31,487 nucleotides of DNA from a virus, in IMG/VR virus record IMGVR_UViG_3300030430_001660, positions 1 through 31,487 of that record; one strand, 5' to 3'. Position 1 is the stretch's first letter; the number at the start of each line of letters is the position of its first letter. Of the stretch, positions 13,397 to 21,416 are shown in pieces. The translations under genes and the position numbers were made by a program. The notes below the pieces were generated by a model that was not told the origin of the DNA, ran no database searches, and saw only the letters and a list, made by a program, of their open reading frames with translations.

Positions 13397-14737
13397 ATGA
13401 ATGATATACCTGAGCCTTATGCTCATCAAACTGAAACTACAAACTTCATTGTAGATAATCCAAAATGTATGATTACGTCTGACCCAGGCACTGGTAAAAC
13501 ACGTGCATGTCTAGATGCACATGTTATACTTGGAGGTAAGACATTAGTCTTGGCCCCACTTTCTATATTGGAAGCGGCCTGGGTTGAGGACATTAAGAAG
13601 TTTCAACCCAACATAAAGTATGGAGTAGCATATGCCAAAAACAGAGAAAAAATCTTCAAAGATGAAAGTCTCGAAATGGTCATTACTAATTTCGAAGCTG
13701 TCAACTTTTTACAAAAAAATACACAGTTCCTTGAAGAGTTCGATACACTCATTATTGATGAGTTCACCGCTTTCAAAAATAGAACTACTAAAAGGTCCAA
13801 AAATCTCAGAAAACTTATCTCATATTTTACTAATAGGATTGCCATGTCTGGTACTCCTAATAGTAATACTATTCTAGATATTTGGCACCCAGCACTCCTC
13901 ATCGATGATGGAGAGAGATTAGGTACGCGTTTCTTTGCGTATCGTAATCAAGTATGCACTCCACGATTCAATGGTTTTGCTAATGAGTGGATTGATAAAC
14001 CTGGTATAGAAGAAACAGTTGCAGATAAACTTTCTGATATATCTATTAGATTTGCACTGTCCGACTGTATAGATTTACCTGACAACGTTACACGAACCGT
14101 CAATACAAAACTTACACCAGCAGTGCAGCATATGTACGATACACTAGCTAATGATTCTGTTTTGTATACAAAATCTGGCACAGTAAACGCTATACACGCA
14201 GGTTCTCGTGTCAAAAAGCTTTTGCAGCTAGTTACGGGTGCCGTGTACGATGACGACAGTCTAGTCCAGTTCATACACCAAGAACGGTATGACATAGTTA
14301 TGACACTTATATCTCAACGAAAACACTCTCTAGTAGCATTCAACTGGCGACACGAAAAAGATGCACTAGTAGAATTAGCTAACAAAGAGGGTATATCGTA
14401 CGAAGTTATAGATGGGACTGTTCCAGCTGAACGGAGAAAAGATATCGTGCAAAGGTTCCAGGCTGGTCAGATACGTACGTTGTTTTGCCACCCACAGTCA
14501 GCATCACACGGACTTACTCTTACTAAGGCAACCACTATTATATGGTGTTCGCCCACTTATAACGCAGAACATTTTCAACAATTTAATCAGCGTATACATA
14601 GACCTGGACAAACAGAAAAGACCGAAACCATTCTTATACAAGCCAAGAAAACTTGGGAGCCTGAGGTGTATAAGAAACTAAATACTAAACTTGGGCGAAT
14701 GGAAAACTTATTACATATATTAAAGGAGATATCATGA
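13397..14737 (+). CDS. SNF2-like DNA helicase/translocase
   Basis: 446 residues, a complete superfamily 2 core: Walker A DPGTGKTR (29-36), motif Ia-type LVLAPLSILEAAW, motif II DEFT (121-124, in place of DEAH), motif III MSGTP (150-154) and motif VI QRIHRPGQ (398-405), which is typical of the SNF2 branch. Phage members are thought to help DNA replication, recombination or removal of bound proteins; the exact substrate is unknown. There is no extra nuclease domain. It is preceded by its own promoter and overlaps the next gene by four bases (ATGA). Confidence 0.9.
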   Translation: MNDIPEPYAHQTETTNFIVDNPKCMITSDPGTGKTRACLDAHVILGGKTLVLAPLSILEAAWVEDIKKFQPNIKYGVAYAKNREKIFKDESLEMVITNFEAVNFLQKNTQFLEEFDTLIIDEFTAFKNRTTKRSKNLRKLISYFTNRIAMSGTPNSNTILDIWHPALLIDDGERLGTRFFAYRNQVCTPRFNGFANEWIDKPGIEETVADKLSDISIRFALSDCIDLPDNVTRTVNTKLTPAVQHMYDTLANDSVLYTKSGTVNAIHAGSRVKKLLQLVTGAVYDDDSLVQFIHQERYDIVMTLISQRKHSLVAFNWRHEKDALVELANKEGISYEVIDGTVPAERRKDIVQRFQAGQIRTLFCHPQSASHGLTLTKATTIIWCSPTYNAEHFQQFNQRIHRPGQTEKTETILIQAKKTWEPEVYKKLNTKLGRMENLLHILKEIS

Positions 14738-15102
14738 AAAAATTAGACAGTTTATTAGCTGAATACAGCAACGTACGTAACGGCATAAAAGCCTTACAAG
14801 CACGAGAGAAAGAACTAAACACTTCTAAGCGAGAGCTAGAAGCCCAAATATCCATTAGAATGCAAGAGCAAGGGCTCGATAAAATTTCTGATGGTAACTG
14901 TACAGTCTCACTTAAAAATGAGATTGTCCCTACTGTAGAAGATTGGGACACATTGCAAGAGCATATAGCTAAAACTAATCAGTTTGAACTTATGCACAAG
15001 CGTGTTTCAGCTACTGCTTATAGGGAAGCTGTTGCAGCAGGTATGGATGTACCTGGTGTCAAAAGCACGGAGTTGACTCGTATAAATTACAGGTCAACAT
15101 AA
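14734..15102 (+). CDS. Coiled-coil phage protein of unknown function
   Basis: 122 residues. ATG 14734 overlaps the helicase stop and has AAAGGAG upstream. Residues about 3-45 form a strong coiled coil (LLAEYSNVRNGIKALQAREKE), followed by a small domain containing VPTVEDWDTLQEHI and the end VPGVKSTELTRINYRST. I recall similar small proteins with a VPGV...R ending in phage replication modules, without known function. It is probably co-expressed with the helicase and may serve as its partner. Confidence 0.75.
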   Translation: MKKLDSLLAEYSNVRNGIKALQAREKELNTSKRELEAQISIRMQEQGLDKISDGNCTVSLKNEIVPTVEDWDTLQEHIAKTNQFELMHKRVSATAYREAVAAGMDVPGVKSTELTRINYRST

Positions 15103-15135
15103 TTAACTTTATCGATGAAATAAGGAGTAATAACC

Positions 15136-15816
15136 ATGAACGATATAAGTATTGTAACGAGCAAAGTACCAGCTCATGTAAAAAATGGTACACGACTAGG
15201 TAATGAGAATGTTACATCTGAACATCTCTCAGTGCCACGCGTAAAGCAACTTCAGAAGATGTCTAATGAAGTTGATAAGCAACATCCAGATTATATGGAA
15301 GGAGCCGAAGTCGGTGATTTCATAAATACTGTGACTGGTGAAAACTATGGTCAAGAGCTGTATGTTGTTAATGTGCACTTCAAAGAAGAATATGTTCTTT
15401 GGGTGAAAAGAGATAAAGGAGGAGGTCTAGTTGGAAGCTTTGCATCTAGCTCAGACGCCGTAGATTATCTTGAAGCCGAAGGTAAGACAGTGGAAGACCA
15501 CGAAATTATCCAAACTCAGACTCATACTCTATTAAGAGTGGATGAAAAGACTGGTGACATTTCTGATATCCCATTCTTATTTGACTGTGCATCTTCTAAG
15601 CTACGTGTATCTAGAGAATGGAATACTCAGATAGCGAAGTTCGGTGGGGACCGTTTTTCCTCTTTATGGAAAATGGCATCTATTTCTACTTCAAATAGAA
15701 AAGGCCAAGCTTTTATGAATATAGAAGTTAGCCGTGTCGATTTCCTAAAGGATGAAGCATATGAAACCGTTAAAAAGTTTTATACTGTTTCTTTCGGAGA
15801 TAAACTAGCTAACTAA
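15136..15816 (+). CDS. Conserved phage protein, possible ssDNA-binding role
   Basis: 226 residues with AAGGAG before ATG 15136. Features include VPRVKQLQKMSNEV, EGAEVGDFINTVTGENYG, a beta-rich middle and the tail VKKFYTVSFGDKLAN. This pattern (PR-x-K-x-LQ..., then a GDF-NTVTGE segment) recurs in phage replication modules. I cannot name its function; a single-strand DNA-binding or recombination-mediator role is a guess from location, since no other SSB is seen in the window. There is no acidic SSB-like C-terminus here. Confidence 0.7.
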   Translation: MNDISIVTSKVPAHVKNGTRLGNENVTSEHLSVPRVKQLQKMSNEVDKQHPDYMEGAEVGDFINTVTGENYGQELYVVNVHFKEEYVLWVKRDKGGGLVGSFASSSDAVDYLEAEGKTVEDHEIIQTQTHTLLRVDEKTGDISDIPFLFDCASSKLRVSREWNTQIAKFGGDRFSSLWKMASISTSNRKGQAFMNIEVSRVDFLKDEAYETVKKFYTVSFGDKLAN

Positions 15817-15825
15817 TTAGCTTTT
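15807..15825 (+). terminator. Weak terminator-like hairpin
   Basis: AGCTAA (15807-15812), loop CTAA and TTAGCT (15817-15822) followed by only three to four T's. It overlaps the stop codon of the preceding gene (15814-15816). The stem is A/T-rich, so it would end transcription only partly. Confidence 0.35.
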
Positions 15826-15826
15826 C

Positions 15827-15870
15827 GTGCAATCGGCGTGCGACAGTATAGGTCGCATGCCCGATTGTAT
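15827..15870 (+). other. Large stable hairpin of unknown role
   Basis: CAATCGG (15830-15836) pairs with CCGATTG (15861-15867), and CGTGCGAC (15837-15844) pairs with GTCGCATG (15852-15859) with one G-U pair, leaving a single bulged C at 15860 and a 7-nt loop AGTATAG. The stem can extend outward to 15827/15870 with G-U pairs. Neither strand has a T tract after it, so it is not a standard terminator. It could be an RNase III-type processing site, a protein-binding structure or an mRNA-stabilising element. Confidence 0.7.
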
Positions 15871-15885
15871 GGTATACTCATTCTG
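15870..15885 (+). promoter_or_regulatory. Extended -10 promoter, possibly leaderless transcript
   Basis: TGG directly before TATACT (15873-15878) makes an extended -10 element (TGnTATACT). No -35 is visible at the right distance. A start 7 nt downstream falls on 15885, the GTG start codon of the nuclease gene, which has no ribosome site upstream. Confidence 0.4.
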
Positions 15886-16286
15886 TGCGAGAAAAGGATT
15901 TCATAGCAAAAGTACACAAACACCTTCCTAAGTACATCTATTCGTGGAAGATAAACGACCCTTACCACGGTGGCGTACCAGACGCTTTCTATTCTGGTAA
16001 ATATCAACATTGTTTTATTGAATATAAATACCTAGAGGTATTACCCAAGAAAGATAACTCTTTTGTAAAAATTAAATTGTCTGCTCAACAAAAGGCATGC
16101 CTGCGATTGCACGCAAAAAACAATATAAATGCGTACGTGGTAATTGCTTCTGGAGATTTAGTGTACATAACAGAGAACTTTGACTTAGAAAAAATCACTT
16201 TGAAAGAATTTACCAATGGTTCTATATCTTTTGTACAATATATAGATAACCTAACTACTTTTTGTTTAGGAGGAGCTAACTTATGA
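15885..16286 (+). CDS. VRR-NUC/PD-(D/E)XK-type nuclease
   Basis: 133 residues starting with GTG 15885. The catalytic-type set is GGVPDAF (Asp33) then FIEYKYLE (Glu46, Lys48), followed by LSAQQKACLRLHAKNNINAYVVIASGD; this matches phage VRR-NUC or Holliday-junction-resolvase-like nucleases. It probably resolves branched replication or recombination intermediates. No ribosome site is seen before GTG, so either the transcript is leaderless from the promoter at 15870-15878 or the real start differs. It ends overlapping the next small gene. Confidence 0.75.
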   Translation: MREKDFIAKVHKHLPKYIYSWKINDPYHGGVPDAFYSGKYQHCFIEYKYLEVLPKKDNSFVKIKLSAQQKACLRLHAKNNINAYVVIASGDLVYITENFDLEKITLKEFTNGSISFVQYIDNLTTFCLGGANL

Positions 16287-16363
16287 TTGATGTATTATGT
16301 TTAACATTGGGTGGGCTAGTGCTATTTGGCATGTGGCTACCTGACCCAGAGGATTTTTTATGA
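16283..16363 (+). CDS. 26-residue membrane peptide
   Basis: ATG 16283 follows the strong site AGGAGGAG and overlaps the previous stop; 26 residues, one hydrophobic segment (VLCLTLGGLVLFGMWL) then an acidic end PDPEDFL. The stop overlaps the next start (ATGA). The strong ribosome site and coupled overlaps support translation despite the small size. Confidence 0.5.
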   Translation: MIDVLCLTLGGLVLFGMWLPDPEDFL

Positions 16364-16458
16364 GACATTCAACTATGATGGCTATTGGGTACACAGGCTC
16401 TTTAGTTTGTATCTATGTTATCTTTTTACTAAGTAATAATGGTGCATGCCTGCCATGA
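16360..16458 (+). CDS. 32-residue membrane peptide
   Basis: ATG 16360 overlaps the previous stop; 32 residues with one membrane segment (MMAIGYTGSLVCIYVIFLL) and a short end NNGACLP. The stop overlaps the start of the SNase gene. There is no clear ribosome site, so translation would depend on coupling. The function is unknown. Confidence 0.4.
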   Translation: MRHSTMMAIGYTGSLVCIYVIFLLSNNGACLP

Positions 16459-16832
16459 GTAACCCAGAACCTTTTGTATACAACTGTACTTTAGACAGAG
16501 TCATAGACGGAGATACAATCGACGTTAACATAGACTTAGGTTTTGATGTATGGCTAAACAAACAAAGAGTACGACTTAGCGGTATAGATACGCCCGAATC
16601 TAGGACTAGAGATTTAGCAGAAAAAAAGTTAGGGCTTGCAGCTAAAGACAGGTTAGTAGAACTATGCGGGCCTGCTCTTAAAATAAAATCTTTAGGCAAA
16701 GGTAAGTATGGACGCATAATCGGAATACCTTACACCCAGGATGGGAAAGACATTTGTAAATTACTGATTGACGAAGGTCATGCAGTAGAATATCACGGAG
16801 GAAAGAAAACCAAAGTATGGGGCGATTATTAA
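16455..16832 (+). CDS. SNase-family (thermonuclease-like) nuclease
   Basis: 125 residues from ATG 16455, which overlaps the previous stop in the ATGA style used throughout this operon; ATG 16446 in the same frame is possible. Catalytic residues of staphylococcal nuclease are present in order: Asp20 (VIDGDT), Arg40 (QRVRL), Asp45-Thr46-x-Glu48 (GIDTPES) and Arg87 (YGRIIG). There is no signal peptide, so it should act inside the cell, for instance in host DNA breakdown or in processing phage DNA. It overlaps the next gene by 16 bases. Confidence 0.9.
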   Translation: MSNPEPFVYNCTLDRVIDGDTIDVNIDLGFDVWLNKQRVRLSGIDTPESRTRDLAEKKLGLAAKDRLVELCGPALKIKSLGKGKYGRIIGIPYTQDGKDICKLLIDEGHAVEYHGGKKTKVWGDY

Positions 16833-17095
16833 AAGAACCAGATTTAGTTAACTCACCACCACATTACAATAGCGGCAACATAGAGTGCATTGATGCTATT
16901 GAAGAAAGTATGACACCCGAAGCCTTCAAAGGTTATCTTAAAGGTAACATACAAAAATATATTTGGCGGTATGAACTAAAAAAAGGGGTGCAAGACTTAA
17001 AAAAAGCAGAATGGTATCTAAATAGACTGATAAAAACGCTTGAAAAAGACAAAACCTCGTTAGACGAACGTAGAGACCCGTTAAGCAAAAGTTAG
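16817..17095 (+). CDS. DUF3310 protein (T7 gp1.7-like)
   Basis: 92 residues. The stretch VNSPPHYNSGNIECIDAI, then GYLKGNIQKYIWRYELKKG and LKKAEWYLNRLI, is the DUF3310 signature. T7 gp1.7, a member, is a nucleotide kinase for dTMP and dGMP; whether this shorter protein has that activity is inference. It is the last gene of the + strand module, and its stop lies in the convergent hairpin at 17092-17109. Confidence 0.85.
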   Translation: MGRLLKEPDLVNSPPHYNSGNIECIDAIEESMTPEAFKGYLKGNIQKYIWRYELKKGVQDLKKAEWYLNRLIKTLEKDKTSLDERRDPLSKS

Positions 17096-17152
17096 TCTTT
17101 TTAGACTAATACCATTCGGTACCTTAACAAATTGCGTTACAGGCCATCCTGT
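17092..17152. terminator. Convergent-junction hairpins, probable bidirectional terminator
   Basis: TTAGTCT (17092-17098) and AGACTAA (17103-17109) form a perfect 7-bp stem with loop TTTT; reading - strand, it is followed by CTTTTGC. A second hairpin ACAGG (17139-17143)/CCTGT (17148-17152) lies 30 nt on and is followed after a few bases by six T's on the + strand. Together they separate the early + module from the late - module. Confidence 0.6.
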
Positions 17153-17156
17153 GAGG

Positions 17157-17402
17157 TCATTTTTTGCCAGCTTTGCGATTTCGGGGGAAAGAACGATTTT
17201 TTGACTTATTTCTTACAGATAAGTTAGATGTTTTACTATTCATAGGATTTCCGTCTTTATGATGTACATCTTTACCGTCACCTTTTTTTACTTTGCCCTT
17301 TTTTTCTAACATACGACGTGCTTTGTTTCTCATAGCACGTCTTTTTATTTGGGCCGGTGTACCTTGGTAGTTGTCGTACTCTCGTCTGTAGTTTCTAGCC
17401 AT
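17157..17402 (-). CDS. Small HNH-like protein
   Basis: 81 highly basic residues. The segment KDVHHKDGNPMNSKTSNLSV followed by NRSFPRNRKAGKK matches small phage proteins annotated as HNH endonucleases, with the HH and N residues of that motif. The N-terminal half is a Lys/Arg-rich helix. It lacks a second metal-binding cysteine knuckle, so nuclease activity is uncertain; it may only bind DNA. It is the last gene of the late operon, its start overlapping the previous stop by one base. Confidence 0.7.
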   Translation of the reverse strand: MARNYRREYDNYQGTPAQIKRRAMRNKARRMLEKKGKVKKGDGKDVHHKDGNPMNSKTSNLSVRNKSKNRSFPRNRKAGKK

Positions 17403-17761
17403 TACCCTTGAAGTGGGTTTTTATCTAAATCTTTTAAATCTTCTTTAACTTCTGAGACAGTTTCTTTTAAGTCTGATAAAGATACCTTTATACCAGCTAT
17501 GTCAGACTTTATTTCTGCTACATCTGGAACTTGTATTTTATCTATTTCTTTTTCTAAAAACTCTACAGATGTTTCTATGGATGCAAAACGTTCTTCAATT
17601 ATTTTCATTTCATCCATATTCTCATCTACTCCACCTATCTTAGCTTCAAGATTTTCTAACCTGTTTACGTACTGAGCTCCTGTATACCCAAAGCCAGCTA
17701 AGGTTGACACTATACCCACTAATGCAATTATTTGTGTAGTTTTATTCTCTAACCAATTCAT
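17402..17761 (-). CDS. Membrane-anchored coiled-coil protein
   Basis: 119 residues from the ATG at 17761, chosen because GGAGG lies 5 nt upstream; a longer frame from 17773 has no such site. One membrane segment at about residues 8-30 (TTQIIALVGIVSTLAGFGY) is followed by a long coiled coil to about residue 110, an N-in, C-out single-pass layout. This shape resembles an inner-membrane spanin component, and it lies downstream of the holin, but no outer-membrane spanin partner is evident unless one of the secreted proteins upstream plays that role. The start lies 20 bases inside the end of the previous gene. Confidence 0.7.
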   Translation of the reverse strand: MNWLENKTTQIIALVGIVSTLAGFGYTGAQYVNRLENLEAKIGGVDENMDEMKIIEERFASIETSVEFLEKEIDKIQVPDVAEIKSDIAGIKVSLSDLKETVSEVKEDLKDLDKNPLQG

Positions 17762-19838
17762 ATGCACCTCCATTTAAATTTGGCTGTAGGTCCCTTAATT
17801 TTTGCAGAGTTTCTAAATTTTGCCCTGCCATTCTATAGAACCCTTCTATATTATCCACTAAAATGTTGTTTTCATAAATAGTTTTAGGTACATACCAATT
17901 AGTTGTATCTGTTAAGGTTACGCCATAGTACACGACAAAGTTTGGGTTGTACCCCATGTACGCTACTAAAGTAGCTTCATCTCCATACTCTCCTGTTTCT
18001 TCTTGTTCAGCTGTTATGTCGGCTTGGGCATTTTGTAGGTTTTGAGCAACAATATTCTCTACTAACTGTTCGCTCTCACTAGCACTTGTGTTAGTTGGCA
18101 ATGCATCATTTATTTGAGACTGTATGCTTTGCGTGCTTTCTGAGCCTGTGGATAAGTTACTTACAACCGAAGTTACTGTTGCTGTTTCACCACCGACCGT
18201 GGAACTAGATACGGTTGCAGTGGTAGAAGTGCCCATGTTTGTGTCCATGCTTAGTATTTGATTAGTTTGACTCACTGAAGATGAAAACTGTTCAGAGATA
18301 CTAGGCGAGTTACTTATGCTACCAGTCGCACTACTTGTCGTGCTTGTGCTAGCACCAGAAGAGCTGGACGTGTACGAATTGCTAGTTGCTGAAGCAACAG
18401 TAGACTTAACAACACGTAGATTTCTATTTTTGTTAGACTTTATCTCTCTTGTTTCGTCAACTTCTTCTAATAGTTCTTCTTCTACTATTTCGTCTTCTTC
18501 TTCTGCGAGTTCTTCTAGGGCTTCTTCTATAGGTTCTTCTTCTACTATTTGTTCTTCAAACCATTCTTCTAACTCTTCTCTAGTTTCAAAACGTTCAATT
18601 ATTTCTGGTTCTGGGGGTCTTTCTTCTATTCTTACAGTTTCTTGAAATATAAATTCGTCTATTAATGGGTTTTCTAATAGCAATGGCAAAGTAGGTAAAG
18701 GTTGTAATTCAAAGGGCTCTAGTTCTTCAAAAGCTATTAGCACCTCAAAATCATCAGGCCCTTGTCGTTCTGGTAAAAATATTAACTCTTCTATAGGCTC
18801 AAAGAACTCTGGTTCTTCTCTAAATGTAAACAAAGGCTCTTCAAATAAAAATAATTCCTCTATAAAGATTGGCTCGTTAAACATTTCAAAGTCTTCTTCT
18901 ATGCCGTAATCAAACTCTTCTTCGTGCCTAAAGAAAGCTACAGAGTCTTGTTGTCTATATCCAGGACAAAAAGGCCCATATTGAGGGTCTAAATCACATT
19001 GCAAATCATCATATGCTTCCCAGTAACCGCTGCAGTTTTCTGAATACAACGCATCCAAAGAACATTGTTGTGTTTGGTATGCAGCTGCATAACCTGGACA
19101 AAGAGAGTTGTTCAAAGGGTTAGAACAATCAATACCGTTTCCAGAGCCCACTCCATACAAACTACCACCACCCTCTAATAAAGTGTTAAAAGATGAGTTA
19201 TTCCAATTTGTGTTTACACAGTCACTAGAGTTTGTAGTCCCTGTATTACATTCATCGTAGAACAAATATGTGTATGACTGGTTAGAATTTGCCCCTATTT
19301 CACCTATTAATACATCGTGATTAATTATATCTAGTTCATCGTATCTATATTCAAAGGTGTGGTTTGGCCATAATATTATTTCAAAGCTATTATCAGAGTT
19401 GCGGTTATACTCTCTCATGTCATACCAACCGAATATCATTTTAGTATTATCACCCCAAGACTTCATACGAGAGTTGTTATCTCTTATTAAGTCAGTCCAA
19501 AAGGGCAACATAGTATAGGTATAATTTTTCGTGCTTAAAGGGTCTGGAGTGTAGTCGCCACAGTAATTATTAAAGTTGATATTACCTGTGCCTAGTCCAA
19601 AGTGAAGACAACCATTAGTAGCCATACGAGCTGAATCAAATGTTTGCCCATAGAAATTAAAGTCAAAAGATAAATCTATAGCGACAGATAATTGGTCATC
19701 TCCTACCTCGTAGGCTAATTCGCCTTCGAAATTACCTGCATTTTTTTGTAGTTGGTAAAGGTCTTGATTAGCTTCGTACACGTACTGGCCGGAGGCCGAA
19801 AACGATAACACGAGCAGTAAGGCTATTAAACACCTCAT
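17742..19838 (-). CDS. Large secreted protein with NIDO-like domain and acidic stretch
   Basis: 698 residues with a clear signal peptide (MRCLIALLLVLSFSASG). Residues about 50-200 resemble a nidogen-like (NIDO) domain (FDFNFYGQTFDSARMATNG, LPFWTDLI). Three Cys-containing repeats with CxGY lie at 238-294. About residues 305-465 are extremely acidic with alternating Phe/Leu/Pro, then a Ser/Thr-rich stretch, then a Tyr-rich end (AYMGYNPNFVVYYGVTLTDTT). It should be exported to the periplasm or surface by the host Sec system. The start overlaps the previous stop by four bases. The function is unknown: host-surface alteration, lysis or virion attachment are possibilities. Confidence 0.8.
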   Translation of the reverse strand: MRCLIALLLVLSFSASGQYVYEANQDLYQLQKNAGNFEGELAYEVGDDQLSVAIDLSFDFNFYGQTFDSARMATNGCLHFGLGTGNINFNNYCGDYTPDPLSTKNYTYTMLPFWTDLIRDNNSRMKSWGDNTKMIFGWYDMREYNRNSDNSFEIILWPNHTFEYRYDELDIINHDVLIGEIGANSNQSYTYLFYDECNTGTTNSSDCVNTNWNNSSFNTLLEGGGSLYGVGSGNGIDCSNPLNNSLCPGYAAAYQTQQCSLDALYSENCSGYWEAYDDLQCDLDPQYGPFCPGYRQQDSVAFFRHEEEFDYGIEEDFEMFNEPIFIEELFLFEEPLFTFREEPEFFEPIEELIFLPERQGPDDFEVLIAFEELEPFELQPLPTLPLLLENPLIDEFIFQETVRIEERPPEPEIIERFETREELEEWFEEQIVEEEPIEEALEELAEEEDEIVEEELLEEVDETREIKSNKNRNLRVVKSTVASATSNSYTSSSSGASTSTTSSATGSISNSPSISEQFSSSVSQTNQILSMDTNMGTSTTATVSSSTVGGETATVTSVVSNLSTGSESTQSIQSQINDALPTNTSASESEQLVENIVAQNLQNAQADITAEQEETGEYGDEATLVAYMGYNPNFVVYYGVTLTDTTNWYVPKTIYENNILVDNIEGFYRMAGQNLETLQKLRDLQPNLNGGAYELVRE

Positions 19839-20959
19839 GACTGAACATTTTTAAATTCTTTCTTACACTGCTTGTCAGTTTTTGTTTTTGTAGAAAATGT
19901 TTTTACTATTAAACCTGCTATATCTTTTTTAGCTTTTTTTCTAACAGGGTTGAGCTCGTTGGTGCAATCTTGCACGTATAGCTTTTCATCTATTACATAT
20001 TTATCTTGTTTCTTTTGTTTATATTCTTGGTAATCGGGTCTTAAGCTAGGATATTTTTCCCATTCTTTTTTAGCCTCTTCGCCTATCTTACCTTCGAATG
20101 GGCATGGGGTGCCTGCCATTTCCATAGCTTGAAAAACCCTTTCGTCTTGACATAACAAACCAACAGCCGCTACCTTCATGCCCATATCGTACACATATTT
20201 GGACAGTTTCAAGCGTTCACAATTCATATCTCTAACGGACTTGCCGCCTGAAAAACCAAACACTTGGCCTTGGTAGGCTCCACTGATTCCTGTGGTACAC
20301 AAATCTTGAGAGTAGCTCATGATACTAGGGGCTATGGCCGATGCTGGTGGGGCTTTTGTATTTATATTTTGTGTGATTACTTGTTCTGATTTACTTTCGT
20401 TGTAGTTTGTATTTGTATTATTGTTCGTGTTATTCGAAGTCGAATTGCTCTCATTAATGTTCGTGTTATTGGTATTTACATTTGAATTAGACTCACTGTA
20501 ATTGTTATTGGTATTCGTATTATTTGAAGTTGTATTATTGTTGACGTTTTGATTTACATTAGATGTAGAAGTTGAAACGCTAGTGTTAACGTTATTGTTG
20601 TTATTGGTGTTAACACTTGTAGATGTCGAAGTATTATTGTTGTTGTTAGTATTCGTGTTCGTGTTAACACTTGTATTTGTGTTCGTGGTGGTACTAACGT
20701 TAGTATTAGTATTGTTATTAGTGCTAGTGTTAACATTCGTATTCGTATTAGTATTGGTGTTTGTATTGGTATTTGTATTCGTATTGGTATTAGTATTAGT
20801 ATTGTTTGTGGTGGTATTGTTAGTCGTATTTAACGCTTCACAATATTGGGTTCCTGCATCACAAGTTCCCGTAGCACCACTATCTTGTGCTTGAACATTA
20901 CTAACTAATGTGAATCCTAATAGTAGGAAAAAAACTTTACTCTTTCTTACCGCTACCAT
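19835..20959 (-). CDS. Secreted protein with long Asn/Thr repeat
   Basis: 374 residues from ATG 20959, chosen because GGAG lies 6 nt upstream and it gives a clean signal peptide (MVAVRKSKVFFLLLGFTLVSNVQA); a longer frame to 20992 lacks both. About residues 40-200 are nearly only Asn and Thr with some Ser and Val, in Asn-Thr dipeptides. The C-terminal 170 residues form a Cys- and Lys-containing domain (DMGMKVAAVGLLCQDERVF, MEMAGTPCPF) that I recall in other marine phage proteins but cannot name. It overlaps the holin gene by 23 and the next gene by 4 bases. Surface or periplasmic function is inferred from the signal peptide. Confidence 0.8.
   Translation of the reverse strand: MVAVRKSKVFFLLLGFTLVSNVQAQDSGATGTCDAGTQYCEALNTTNNTTTNNTNTNTNTNTNTNTNTNTNTNTNVNTSTNNNTNTNVSTTTNTNTSVNTNTNTNNNNNTSTSTSVNTNNNNNVNTSVSTSTSNVNQNVNNNTTSNNTNTNNNYSESNSNVNTNNTNINESNSTSNNTNNNTNTNYNESKSEQVITQNINTKAPPASAIAPSIMSYSQDLCTTGISGAYQGQVFGFSGGKSVRDMNCERLKLSKYVYDMGMKVAAVGLLCQDERVFQAMEMAGTPCPFEGKIGEEAKKEWEKYPSLRPDYQEYKQKKQDKYVIDEKLYVQDCTNELNPVRKKAKKDIAGLIVKTFSTKTKTDKQCKKEFKNVQS
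20590..20830 (-). repeat. Hexanucleotide-period Asn-Thr coding repeat
   Basis: On the + strand the sequence reads as repeated GTATTN-type units (for example GTATTAGTATTGGT), six bases per Asn-Thr dipeptide. Third codon positions vary freely (all four Thr codons, both Asn codons), so the amino acid pattern is kept while the DNA is not a fresh tandem copy. Confidence 0.8.
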
Positions 20960-21416
20960 TGGAGGCTCCAAAATAGAATGATATAACAGCACTGGCTAAG
21001 CCTCCTAGATAGCCCAGCACCAAGTTAATAAGTGCCTCACTGTTTTGTTCTGGTGGCTGTAAAGTCACCAAGAAGATATAGCCTAAAAACCCGCCTAGTG
21101 TGGCTATACCCATTATTTTTGCGGTCCAATCACCGCTAAATCTGTTTCTTGCACTCTCTTTGTCTTGTGTTTCTAACCTAAACACATCCACTTCGAGTTC
21201 TTTCATTTGAAGTTCAAATGCTTGCTCTGCTTTTTTAAGTTCAAGCATCTGTTCTGGGGTAGCTGCACTAACTGCTTTTTGCAACGATTTTGGGTCGTTA
21301 GAACAACCTAATACCTCTGCAATCATATTAGCAGCCATGCCTCCCATTGGCCCACCTAAAGCGGTGCCTAAAGTAGGAGCTACCGCACCTACTACATTTT
21401 TTAATATATCCTTCAT
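20937..21416 (-). CDS. 3TM holin (GTA_holin_3TM type)
   Basis: 159 residues. The layout matches the 3TM holin family first described with gene transfer agents: an N-terminal hydrophobic Gly/Ala-rich segment (VVGAVAPTLGTALGGPMGG), a helical linker rich in Gln and Glu, the motif SARNRFSGDWTAKIMG, then two membrane segments (about residues 103-120 and 128-148) and a basic end. It would make the membrane hole that lets the lysozyme act. That enzyme is encoded about 4.6 kb upstream in the same operon, so lysis genes are split. The start overlaps the preceding stop (ATGA). Confidence 0.85.
   Translation of the reverse strand: MKDILKNVVGAVAPTLGTALGGPMGGMAANMIAEVLGCSNDPKSLQKAVSAATPEQMLELKKAEQAFELQMKELEVDVFRLETQDKESARNRFSGDWTAKIMGIATLGGFLGYIFLVTLQPPEQNSEALINLVLGYLGGLASAVISFYFGASNGSGKKE

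Noticed and set aside
20583-20894. Open frame of 103 residues on the + strand, Leu/Val-rich and membrane-like
   Set aside because: It is the antisense image of the Asn-Thr repeat; Leu and Val codons arise automatically from the complement and there is no ribosome site.
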